Of a stretch of 64,000 nucleotides of DNA, positions 48,101 through 58,450 are shown one piece after another. The position numbers and the translations under genes were made by a program. Every line of letters starts with the position of its first letter. Positions within the stretch are counted from its first letter, which is position 1. Source of the stretch: Ilex aquifolium (lineage: Eukaryota; Streptophyta; Magnoliopsida; Aquifoliales; Aquifoliaceae). Under the pieces are notes generated by a model. The model was not told the DNA's origin. It made no database searches and worked only from the letters and a program-made list of their open reading frames with translations. The DNA is taken from positions 23,776,501 to 23,840,500 of the forward strand of contig OX637409.1 in NCBI GenBank assembly GCA_951799425.1, in the 5' to 3' direction.

Positions 48101-48890
48101 CGTTGGAGTAGCAAAATATGGAATTTGCTCGCCAAAATGGCTAAAAGGTATGCACTAGCTAGGCCGTTGGAGATGCTCTAAGTTCACCTTTTTTGTACTC
48201 ACCCCACTAATAACTAAATTCACTCCATTCTATATCCATCCCCATTAATAATAAAACTTATTTCAATCTTCACCTTTAAAGTTTCTTTTTATACCCATCT
48301 CATATAGTCTATATACAAAATATACTCAACTGGATTCTACTATAAGTTTATTTTATAAAAATTGCTTCAATTGTTATCGTCCGATCTATATTTTCTCTGA
48401 TCTCATCGTCGAAATAATACTCCGATTTTACTATGCCCTTCTCTTTGTTCTTTTCTTATTTGCCGGTTGAAAGAATTTGCAAAGAAAAAAAATTTCTTCA
48501 CACGCAATTTTTTAATATATAGAAAGAAATCCCTTGGAGTTTTCATTGGAGATCGCATCTAGAGTTAAGTTTCTTGAAAAAGAAAAGAAAAAGATCATCA
48601 AGTCTCCCTCCTCGAATCAGACAGTCTATACATAATTGTTTGTTCAGTTTTAATAGATAATTTTGTTGAATATATTTGGTATAAACTGTGTGAGATGACG
48701 TATAAAAAAAAACCCCAAAAATAAAAATTAAGATAATTTTAGTTATTAATTTGGTGAGTATAAAATGGAGTGAACTTAGTTATTAGTAGGGTGTGAACTT
48801 AGTTATTAGTAAATTTAGTAGTGATATGACTTATAGTTTAATGGGTATAGGAACAAAGATTTGTCGGGGTGAAAATAGCCCCGCCCATAT
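45200..48890. mobile_element. Inverted-repeat element split by a nested insertion
   Basis: The left arm (45200-45271 continuing at 48179-48320) and the right arm (about 48700-48890) are inverted copies. Both contain 'ttttcaccccattaaa' or its diverged form, an 'actactaa' block and the 'ctaataactaa(a/g)ttcactcc' block. The nested 45272-48178 element interrupts the left arm. A remnant of the same family is at 16690-16880. Confidence 0.6.
45272..48178. mobile_element. 2.9-kb TAA-flanked TIR element without visible transposase
   Basis: The ends are GAGCATCTCCAAC and GTTGGAGATGCTC, perfect 13-bp inverted repeats. TAA is present on each side (45269-45271 and 48179-48181). TIR style and target size fit PIF/Harbinger and resemble the short MITE at 8310-8647. 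No DDE or Myb motifs were recognised. The interior has a few gene-like stretches, for example the minus-strand segment at 46593-46892 with a hydrophobic stretch ILQIFFAVLFWMSLFFW, and a plus-strand segment at 47313-47400 (FMGIYIVGFLSSLSAAILYF). These may be captured host exons. Confidence 0.75.
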
Positions 48891-48929
48891 TATTACGTGG
48901 TTGGTGAATGCCTAGAAAAGAACCGAAAA

Positions 48930-49885
48930 ATATAAACACATCAATATGAAATTTCCAGATATATATAAATTACAGAAAAACAAAACTTCTGCAATAACTC
49001 ACTGTAATTTTAAGTTTTTGCAAGTTCCGGGAGCTCCTAATCAAGCAAAGACCACACGCGACCTCTTCAATCTTTTCGAAATACATAAGAGATATATGCG
49101 TAATGTTCGTCTCTTATCAAAAACCAATCATTTATCGCTATTATTAGGACAACCATGCAGATCTAGTCTAGTTTTCCCTTCACTCCACCAGGATCAAGAT
49201 CAAATGAATGCTCATTCTCTTTCTGTCAAGAGTAGATATATTTCTAACCTCTCAATAACTAATAATCAAGCCACCTGGGTTGTAGTATATTCCAAGAGTT
49301 GGGTTGTTCGCCCTTTAGACGGTACGTGAGCTGGGTTCAGAACATCGTGAGACAACCAATTGTTCAAGCAGTGGGGAATTAGAGATCAGACCTCCAAACA
49401 TTTCAGGTACAAGAATAACTAGTGACAACTCAAGGCTGACAAGCCAACTAAATCCTTTGAACGTAGGTGGAGGTTTGAATGCACAATTATGAAGATTCAA
49501 ATGCCTTAGTTGCAGGAAGGTAAAGAGGGAAGAAAGCAATTTATGGGGATTGCCACTGAAAATGCGCAAGGTAAATTCCTGGATATTGTTCTTTGAGAGG
49601 AAAAGGATCCAATGATCGATATCAGTACAGCTTTTCAGATAAGGGACGGCAAGGGTGAAGTAACAGAACTTGGTAAACAACTGTGTTAAATTTCCAGCTG
49701 CCCTTTAATTCTAAGGGGAGCTGCGGATCAAATATTGGCTCTGGAATTGTTGCCCGTCTATGCTTCCACCCCCGTCTACTAGTCCTCACAGCATCCTGCA
49801 ATGGCAAGCTCTTTAGGATATTTTCTATGATGTGACATGGAAACTTGCTGATAATATCTAAATCAGAACTCCTAAACCCCATCAT
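48930..49885 (-). pseudogene. F-box/FBD/LRR pseudogene G
   Basis: The ATG at 49885 starts MMGFRSSDLDIISKFPCHII. The F-box is damaged: SILST-like codons are deleted after RTS. The frame breaks again near 49655. The LRR part (QLRHLNLHNCAFKPPPTF) continues to about 49345 and then leaves the family. About 240 bp of unrelated sequence (49090-49330) replaces the end of exon 1 and the start of exon 2. The end of exon 2 (SPNLQKLKI-like) and its GTGAGT donor are at about 49080-49000, and the acceptor side of exon 3 starts near 48912. The FBD exon is absent. Confidence 0.8.
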
Positions 49886-50257
49886 TTAACCACTTGTATG
49901 GACTAACCTAGAAATAAAAAATCAGGGCAGGCAGTTAGACTATAGTAAAAGTCCACATGATTTAGTTTGTAATAGTACAGCATAGACACAAAAGAGACAA
50001 ATACATAGAAGAAAAAAGGTTTGAATCAAGTCACTACTATCACCCAGTTCAACAACTTGTTTATTTATGAATAGCATTCCAAAGGCTTCTTTCTCATAAA
50101 GAAGATCAGATATTCCGAGAAAACCCAACCCCTCCCCTCCCCCTCAACCCACTAAAAAAGAAGAAGAAGAAGAAGTAATCACAATTTCATTCCTCAACAG
50201 ATTACAACTTCATTGTCTTCGGTCAATAGTTGGGCACTACTGCATTGCATGGGTACT

Positions 50258-50671
50258 CATGATACACAAAATGTGTTTATGCACCACCTGTCAAGTATTT
50301 AATGCAGTAATTAAGAAAGAGACTCAACACAACCAAATAGGAATTAAGTGGTTCGGTCAGGTGAGTAATTTCCCCCTTGTGTAGGTGGGGCTTATAATTT
50401 ATATGCGTTTTTAACAGATTGAAACGTCATTCCCGTAATCCTAATAGGTGAGTTAGTTCAGTTGAGGTGGCACTATTCTTGTAATAGGTGAGTCAGTTGC
50501 CTGGAGGTGGCGACGTGCACCCGATGACTGTATCCCACGGAGATCTCCTCGTGTGTTCATTGTGGACTAAGTCTCTCAAGATGACGAGACTGACCCGACT
50601 GAACTTTTCTTAATTATGTGGTGGGTTTGACTTATATATTTGAATTGAGTCTGGTCTGACCGGGCCCATTA
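50258..50671 (-). mobile_element. Solo-LTR-like insertion in the G locus
   Basis: About 410 bp present in G but not in the matching intron of D or E, bordered by GGTACT on both sides (50252-50257 and 50672-50677). It contains 'gtggttcggtcaggtgag' and, on the minus strand, AAATATATAAGTC. The style resembles the LTR at 2275-2848. The TG/CA termini and the direct repeat do not line up perfectly, so the boundaries are uncertain. Confidence 0.45.
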
Positions 50672-50869
50672 GGTACTATCACTGTTACTACTATCACTAT
50701 CACTACCATCATCATTTGTTTTTTGGTTGAGCAAAACACTTAAAGAGTCACAGTTATAAACCGATGTATTTTCGCTCATTATGCTTGTAATTACTTGATT
50801 GGAATCATAATCAAAATAATGATTGAAAACTGCAGATTGCTTTAAACCTCAGTCCATAAATACTAAGTT

Positions 50870-51070
50870 GTGTGTATGGCTGATAATCGAACATGTTCGA
50901 ACAAGTTCGAACTAAACTTAAAAAAATTGTTTTCTTAACTAAGCCTTAAAAATTATTCAACTTTGATTTGTTTAGAAAACGAGCCGAACCTGAACGAGCC
51001 CAAAACGAACCGAGCCTGAGCCGAACCTGAATTCAAGTTCGAACCTGAATTTCCTGTTCGAATTCTCCCG
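50870..51070. repeat. Dispersed 'gagccgaac' repeat, copy 3
   Basis: Same family as 3287-3680 and 9680-9960: 'aacgagccgaacctgaacga' and 'gttcgaacaagttcgaac' motifs, with one end 'ggctgataatcgaac'. Confidence 0.6.
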
Positions 51071-51289
51071 GATGGAAGAAAATTCTTCAGTTCACAAGAT
51101 ACAGCCTCCAATATGCTGCTCACCTAGACGTCTTGCTGGTGCATATATTCCACGTGCTTCTACTGGCCAAACCAACCCTAACTCGTTTTGCTTTCTCTGT
51201 GCTTGTTTCCCACTTAAAATGAAATGGTTGTACCCATTTTGTGTATGAAATAATTTAGGCACTTTTTTCTGACACTATAACAATTTTCA

Positions 51290-52360
51290 TGTGAATAAGT
51301 TTTTAAAGAGTGAAACAAAAGAACAAATAATTTTTTGAGGACTCAACGGACTTTTGATTAAAGCATAAATTACAACACCCACCTCCACACATTCATTCCC
51401 ACATATGACCAGACAACCCATAATAACTAGTATACAACCACAACCCACCCACACAAACCTTTGACCAAAATCTACAAAATGTATTATCACTTGACATGTC
51501 AAGTTAGTGTGAACTAAACATGATTATAATCCCCTCCAAAAGAAACCTTAACATTTGTCCAAACTTGTATGCAATCGACCCCAGAAGCAAAGCCAGAGAA
51601 AAGAAGGCACTCTTGGTGAATACTACTTCAGAGGCAATATAAAGAGACTTGCTATAACCACCTGAAATTTTTGCTTTGTGACCTCTCTCTTATATTTCAT
51701 CATTCTAACCTCCACAACCAGAGTTATAAACACAGCCACAACCATCAAGACAACATTAATCCATCGTGATTCTATTCCCTATCAGTCGAAGTTGTGGTGT
51801 GGATGGCTTACAAGTTTGCAATATTAGCCCTTGTTGGGGAAATATTTTATAGTTCTTGATTGATAAGGAGTAGACTCATGATGGATTAATCTTGTTTTGA
51901 TGGTTGTGGCTGTGTTTATGACTCTGGTTGTTGAGATAAGAATGATGAAATACAACACGTTGCAAGAGCAAAAATTTCATTTTGGTGGTTATTGCAGGTT
52001 TCTTTATATTGCCTAGTATTCACCAGCGTGCTTTCTTTTCTCTAACCTTGCTTTTGGTGTCGATTACACCTTTATATACAAGTAGTTTGGACCAATGTTA
52101 AGTTTTGGGATTGGAAATCATTTTAGTTCACACTCACAACTGTCAAGTGATAATAAATTTTGAAGTTTGTAATCAAAAGTTTGTGTGGGTGGGTTGTAAT
52201 TGAATACTAGTTATTGTGAGGGAATGAAACAGTTTGTGTGGGGTGGGTGTTGTAATTTATGCTTTGATTGGGTGTATTACAATAGCCAAAAGTCCATTGA
52301 GTCCTAAAAAAAAAAATTGTGTTATTTTATTTCACTCTGTAAAAACTTAATTCAGATCGA
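51290..52360. repeat. 1-kb imperfect inverted repeat (hairpin-forming)
   Basis: The left arm 51290-51784 and the right arm about 51860-52360 are reverse complements with scattered mismatches and small indels. Examples are 'accacaacccacccacacaa' at 51438 against 'tgtgtgggtgggttgtaat' at 52182, and 'ttaatccatc' at 51758 against 'gatggattaa' at 51882. The spacer is only about 75 bp. It lies within the UTR intron of the dead locus G. Confidence 0.85.
51803..51859 (+). other. Signal-peptide-like mini-ORF in the hairpin spacer
   Basis: The 18-codon ORF MAYKFAILALVGEIFYSS almost exactly fills the spacer between the inverted arms. The left arm carries a TATA-like ATATAAAG at 51637-51644 about 160 bp upstream, and leader-like CA-rich sequence. 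It may be the truncated 5' end of a secreted-protein gene whose promoter region was duplicated in inverted orientation. No family recognised. Confidence 0.35.
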
Positions 52361-52630
52361 AATTGTTAAACTGCCAGAAAAAATCCAAAATCATTTCATA
52401 CACAAAGGGGTGCAAAAAAAAGAACAATTGTGTGGAATCACTTGCATGAATATAGCTGTGTGATTAAACCCATTTGTCATTCAAATGTACCAAAAACAAA
52501 CAAGCATTTTCAGCAGAATAATTATCATGATTGAAAAAAAGGAAATGAAAGAAGAATAACAGGCATATGCATTTGGAATATAAATACTAAACTTTTTCTT
52601 TGAATGAGAGGAACAGGTTTTGGGACTTAC

Positions 52631-52730
52631 CAGAATGAATCTTAAAATTGAAAACAACCAGAGGATAAAGATCACAGAATGCCCTCTCCTCCACTGCTCT
52701 CTCTCTCTCTCTCTCCCAGTTCCTCCATTC
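52631..52730 (-). promoter_or_regulatory. 5' UTR exon of dead locus G
   Basis: Conserved leader exon with donor CATTCTG|GTAAGT (52631/52630) and a CT-rich upstream edge (52698-52716), homologous to 38002-38200 and 43954-44110. It shows that G was once a complete locus of about 3.8 kb. Confidence 0.5.
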
Positions 52731-53297
52731 CTACCATTTTTTTTTCTGGTAAGCCATACTTTCCAACGAGGGAGGTTGAATGTACATGGATATTGTTCTC
52801 CCTTGGCTTTTCTGGGTGTTGTGTGCTTGTATGGTGTTTATATGCGTTCTGCCTTTGCAGGCGCTGTTTGCATGTGTAGTCTTTGTGTGGGTGTGAGTTA
52901 TGCTGTGTTATGTGTAAATGTGTATGGAGGGAAGTCCTAGTGATCTATGGGCTTAGGTCACTCATTCATAACGGGTGAGGTGAGATGGTATGGAGTTTTA
53001 GTGAATTAGTGTTGAAAAATACTCTACTTATATATAATTTTATTTATTAATTTATGTCTAATCAATTATATCATATTAAGTTTGTGTCGTTATGAATGGA
53101 GTATAAATGAGTCATTTTGTATATTTTTTTTTGATTGATTTCATTTATATCTAATTTATTTATTAATTGAGTAGTGTCGATTTTTTTTTTTGCTAATGAA
53201 AAAAAATGGGTGAGGGTAAAGAAGAGTGCTCACATATCACCCCAATAGGTTCTCAAGTGGAATAATGATATCCTAACTTCACCCGTTATACTTTATT

Positions 53298-53824
53298 GGG
53301 ATAATTGTTTTTTACGTCCTTGTGGTTTTGGATAGATGCACCTTATCTACTTGACGTTTAAAATTATGCACATTAACCCCTTAAAGTTATGTACCAAAAT
53401 AAAATAATTATCACCGTTAATAGAATAATAAAATTACCATACTACCCTTTTTTTTTAATGGGAATAGAAACTTATCTTCCAATTATTCATTTAATGGATA
53501 ATAAATAAATAAAATTAGCTTCCAATTATTCATTTTATGGATAATTAAATCTGGGAATATAAACTTACTCATTTAATGACCCTAGCTATTTTAGTATAAA
53601 GGGCATTTTAGGTATTTAGACAATACTTTTTTGGAGGGAAACAATGAAAACAAAGTCCACAACATATTTGGAGCATGTGAAGTACACTCTCCGCTAAGTT
53701 GGATGATAAAAGTAACGGTTTTACTTTGGTACATAACCATAAGGGAGTCATGTGCATAATTTTAAACGTTAAGTAGGTAAGGTACTTTTAGACGAAACTA
53801 CGGGGGGTAAAAAGCAATTAACCC
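53298..53824. mobile_element. Palindromic MULE-type MITE with 9-bp target duplication
   Basis: A 527-bp element starts GGGATAATTG and ends CAATTAACCC, with long imperfect inverted arms ('ttatctacttgacgtttaaa' near 53342 against 'tttaaacgttaagtaggtaa' near 53761). It is flanked by identical TACTTTATT (53289-53297 and 53825-53833). No coding sequence. Confidence 0.88.
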
Positions 53825-53833
53825 TACTTTATT

Positions 53834-55037
53834 TTCTCCAGGAAAAAATTACATTTATACACTTGAATTATGACTCTCATTTCACTTCGTCTCCTAAAGT
53901 ATTCATTTTTTTGCATTGCATCTTAAACTATTCATTTAAATTTTACATCACCCCAATCTCTCTCCTCAGCTAAGAAAAATTCTATATTTTCTTTGATTCG
54001 AGGCAAAACATTGGATAGAAATTAACTATAGGTGTAATGTGAAGCTCAAACAGATATTGTAAGGTACAATGCGAAAAAATAGATAGTTTTAGAGTCGATA
54101 TGAAACAAGAGACACAGTTTAGAAAGTCTAAATATAATTTGTGAGTTTTCATCATATGTATTTTGTTCCTAGGCTTTTGAAGTTTTAACTTAAAATGATA
54201 TGAATTCGCATAGTCAAATATGATTTAATTATTTTTGGGACAAATAATCTCGTTTTTTATAATTGAATTAGTCTCGTAATGAATATTTTCTTTCAGAATA
54301 TCAAAACATTCTCCTACGACACGCTGACAATAAAGTCTATATTCTTCAACTATTGTTTCAACAATCAAATTTCCAAAAAAAAAAAAAAGGGTTAACTAAT
54401 TTAAAGTATATGGCCTTACACTAATTATGATTCTACAGGGGATGAATTTGACTTGCTCCATTCAAAAGAATAACAACTCATTCTTCAAAACATAGATATA
54501 TTAACTTATACAAGGCGATTCAAGTGGTAAAACGTAAATTCATTCATCCTAAGTTTGAATCTCTCTAGATTAAGAACGATGCATTTAATTTTGTGGGCGA
54601 TTGTCTGTATCTGAAATTTGTGTTGCAAATAGAAATCGAGCTGCACATGGTTGACATCATTCCGCATCACAAAAGTTTATATATTCATTAGGAGAGGACG
54701 GATGCTATCATAACATCAAACTTGCCCAATTGTGATATATGCGTCACAATTTCGAAACACATAAATAATCTCTCCCAACAAGGTAAGAAAGCATCTTCTT
54801 TGGACTTGTCAATACCTATGATGGGGGTATCAGACTTTTGCACATAAACAAGAGTGAGGACAATCCATTGATTGTTGTAGTGTTTGAAATATTAGAGCTT
54901 AAATGATGAAATAAATAACAGCATAGGGTTGTCCAGGTTATGGGTGTTACTAGGAAAGGAATAATCTCATATTACAAAATATGATAAATGGATAAATAGA
55001 AGATAACTGTGAAATTGAACTAAAAAATAAAATCTCA
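53834..55037. other. Intergenic, downstream of the LTP-type gene
   Basis: AT-rich. At about 54510-54660 a segment with 'gattcaagtggtaaaacgta' and 'cctaagtttgaatctc' resembles SINE A- and B-box regions and is similar to 58225-58450. The last few hundred bases are probably the 3' UTR of the gene that ends at 55038. No other gene seen. Confidence 0.45.
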
Positions 55038-58000
55038 TCAGAAGAATGTTGTAAGAAATGCAATTGCTAAGCCAAGAAGGAAGGATAGGTCAGATGCTGC
55101 AATTCTTGGAGCTCCATTTTCATGTTTTCCTGATGAAGGGCTTGCTGTTAATCCTTCTGGGGACATTCCACCTGGTCAAGAAATTTTTTTTTAAAAAAAA
55201 AAAAAACTTGATAAAAACATTAAAAATGAATGAAGTCCAAAGCTCAATATAAGTTAAAAATTAGGGTAAAATACACTTTTGATGTCAAAGTATACGTTTA
55301 GTGTCTATTTGGTCCTTAAAATTCTTAATTTGTATCTACGTGGTTCAATCTCAAACGTCCGTCAGAAAATCGTGACGGTTCTGGTCACTCGCCAATTACG
55401 TTGTTCCTAATTTTGTGTCTATTGGGTCCTTAAAGTTCCTAATTTTGAGTATATTTGGTTCTTAAAGTTAACAAGGGAAAGTTTGGGAATATAGTTGAGA
55501 GAGTGAAAGTGTAATTTTCTCTTTAGCTTTGATGCCTCTGGCCCACATGAATTTGATGAAGCAGCTCTTGGGGCATAGGATAAAAGTCCTGTCTCATCTC
55601 TCAGAAAACAAATTGTCAAGTTTTTTTGTATCAAACAACATTTGAATATTGCAAAACTTAAAGGGCAAGATGATTATTGCAGGTGTATTTTGTTTGTTCC
55701 CGGTCACTAAAATTGCTTTCAAGCACCAGATAAAACCACTCAACATGCTTTTCAAAACATTTTTGAAGGATTAAGCATAGGCTTAAAGTGACAACCCGTA
55801 AGTATAGCATGATGAACCCAAGTTACGACAGCTCCAGATAAAGGACGAAAAAGGATTTTCCAAGTATCTAACTTTACTATCTATCTTCTTTTTCTCGCCT
55901 CTCTATATGATAAAGAATTCATTATGTAGATAGAGAGGGGAAGGATCATGATTCACGAGTACTCCTCACATTTTCATCAATTCCGACCTACCTTTTTTAT
56001 TGTTAGAATATTTGAATGAGAGCTTTGTCACTTTTTTCTTAAAAACCTCAACAAATTTCAGAAAATAAATCAAGGAGGGAGAAGTTACCAGTTGGTGCTG
56101 GTGCTGGTGCTGGCCCTTCACTTGTTGGGGGAAATGCCACTGGGAATCCAGCAGCTGCAAAATACAAGTATCGAAGATCACTAACCACATTGACATATAA
56201 AGTGATGGATTGTTCAGTAAACCTATCTTTCATTGAGCTGCAATTTTGTCAACTTTGTCTCTAATATGACAATCTATTAAATTTTTGTGACAGAAGTAAA
56301 CCACGTGTCATTTTTTTGGATGGTTATCACGTGATCATTCCGTCAAAAACTTAACGGTCCGTCTATGTAGGAACTAAAATGACACGAATTAAATATTTTA
56401 GAAACCAAATTGATACAATCAGGATTAAACTGACAAAAAAATATATTTTAAGAATCAAAAATTACTATTAACCCTTATAATTTAGTTATAGTCAAGTTAC
56501 GATTCAGAATAATCAATTGCGACTCAAAAAGGCAAGCTACGACTCAAAACGTATAGAGTATTTGGGGTCGATTGTAAAATTGTTAGGATCAACCCTAACA
56601 ATTTAGAATCGATCTCAGATACCTCAAAAGTTATAACTTAAATTTTAAATAAAAGTTGTAATTTTTTTTTTTGGGTTATAAACTGCCCCCAAAACTTATA
56701 TCTAAACCCAAAAAACTTAAAATTAAAAAATATTAATTTTTTTGATACTATTAATCTTTTTAATTTTGGTCAAATTTTTGCAATAGACAAGACAAATGAG
56801 CAAACCACCGGCTGGGACAGGGTGGGTAGTTGTGTGTATTTAGGTACCATAAATGAGGGCATCAAATAAGTGCGGTGGATGGTTAGCTCGGTCTCTCCCA
56901 TTAATGGAGTGGGGGCACTCGGTCAAGGATCTCACTCCAATGTCACGCAGCCTAGCACAAAAAATTGAATACAAATATATCTAGACTTTATTTAAAGATT
57001 TAATATCAGAATTTAATTAATTATAATTGTTAGATTGAAAGTGAGTTCTGTCCATACATTTTTTTGTGTTCAAGGCATTTTCTCGAAAAACCACTAAGAA
57101 ACCAGCGTTAGAAACTCATATATCTTGAATTCGAAATTTAGTAACTCTCTTTAAGATAGATCATGAGTGATTTATCTCTCATGATCTCTCTAGTCCGATC
57201 ATGGATGACTTGTCATTGACAGAACTGAAGAGAAAATTAATCGAAATATACAAATACCCACAATCGTAATACCCAAAAAAACACCCACCAACCACTAGCT
57301 CATCTGGTACCATGCCATAGGGAAGATGTATTAGCCTACATGGGGCATGATTAAATTGGATAAAAATTGATAGGATCTGAAAATGGTAAAGTTGTATTAG
57401 ACTTCAATGTAATCTAAGGAACAAAACAACCTCTTGATCTACTTACTGCAACCAAGAGAAAAAAAAAGGTATAGTCTACAAGTTCTCAAAAGATTTGTAT
57501 GGAGTGAAAAAAAAAATTAAAAAGCAAAATAAAAAAATACAGAATCATTAGACAAAAGATGTGCAGAAAAACTTACTACTTACTGGCAATCAAATGTAAA
57601 TTGAGAGAGAGAGAGAGAGAGAGAGAACCTGAGCAGAGACTAACAGAGGGAGTGGTGACTCCACACAGATCAGGAAGCTTGAGTGCCTTTTTCATATCAA
57701 TTTGGACTCCAAAACTGTCAGCGTTCCCAAGCAGCTGGCACAAGCAAATGGGTTGACTCTCCACCAACCCTGCCATCTCCGGGCAACATCCCTTTTCTGG
57801 CATGGTCAGGTTACTTCCGGCCTCCACAAAAGTCAGGCAGTCCGACACGTTGGCCAAGTAAGTAAAGCAGTCCAGTGATGGCCCTGGCGCCGCCACCGGC
57901 AACCCTCCTGATGGCCCTGGCGACCCCGCCATGGGGGCTGGTGGTGATGGACCCGGCGCACCCATGGGTGGCTGTGCTTTTGTGGCCGGAAGTGTTGTTA

Positions 58001-58058
58001 AAAAAATGGCCACGACAACGAGTGTCCCGGCCAGAATGGTGGTTTTGGTGGTGACCAT
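55038..58058 (-). CDS. GPI-anchored non-specific lipid transfer protein (LTPG type)
   Basis: Three exons, 58058-57629, 56154-56089 and 55171-55038, all GT-AG with matching phase 1, give 209 residues. Residues 1 to about 28 are a signal peptide (ILAGTLVVVAIFLTTLPATKA). A Pro/Gly/Ala/Ser-rich stretch follows. Then comes the eight-cysteine LTP domain (from DCFTYLANVSDC through GCCPEM, ICLCQLL, to DLCGVTTPSVSLCS), with the C, C, CC, CXC, C, C pattern. Exon 2 encodes a Pro/Ala-rich linker (GPAPAPAPT). Exon 3 ends with a Ser-rich stretch and a hydrophobic tail (FLLGLAIAFLTTFF), a GPI-attachment signal. Family role (LTPG1/LTPG2-like): lipid export or cuticle lipid deposition at the outer plasma membrane. 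The start is the only ATG in frame at the leader. All parts are intact; introns are 1474 and 917 bp. Confidence 0.93.
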
Positions 58059-58224
58059 TGTCAATATATGTTTGTTTTTGGTTACAATATGTTTGGTTGG
58101 AGTGATTTGGAGAGAGAAAAAGGAGAGGGGAGGGATTTAATAGTACTGTTGGATCTTCTAGCTGTGGGAGAGACACAACACCGGTTGTTATAAGCGTAGG
58201 ACTACACCACCAAGGTTATCTTAT

Positions 58225-58450
58225 AGAAACCCAAATGTTAATTCAAGTGGTAAGAGAGACCATACGTAAACTTAGACGTCTTAAGTTTGAATTTGAATTT
58301 TGTTAATTTTTTGGGATCAAGTTATAAAGGATTTATCTTCATGAATACCCTAATTCCGGCGTAGATAGTCTGGCTTTAATCAGAGAGAAAATTAATGAAA
58401 GTGTGTATAAATTAGACCAGATATCCTTAACTATTGAAACAAAAAAAAAG
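58225..58450 (+). mobile_element. SINE-like element
   Basis: About 225 bp with 'attcaagtggtaagagag' (A-box-like), 'cttaagtttgaatttg' (B-box-like) and a poly-A end (58440-58449). Diverged relatives are at 59835-60050 and about 54510-54660. It lies about 170 bp upstream of the LTPG-type start codon. Confidence 0.5.

Noticed and set aside
49090-49330. Foreign segment in pseudogene G, read as part of a 127-codon plus-strand frame
   Set aside because: The first part of the frame is antisense F-box sequence, and the rest ([19 protein letters not shown]) could not be assigned to any family. It is kept only as a replacement segment in G.
52620-52940. 106-codon plus-strand frame
   Set aside because: It overlaps the antisense leader exon of locus G and CT-rich sequence, and has no domain.
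57559-58176. Plus-strand and second minus-strand frames over the LTP gene
   Set aside because: They are other-frame by-products of the GC-rich, Pro-rich exon 1 of the LTPG-type gene.
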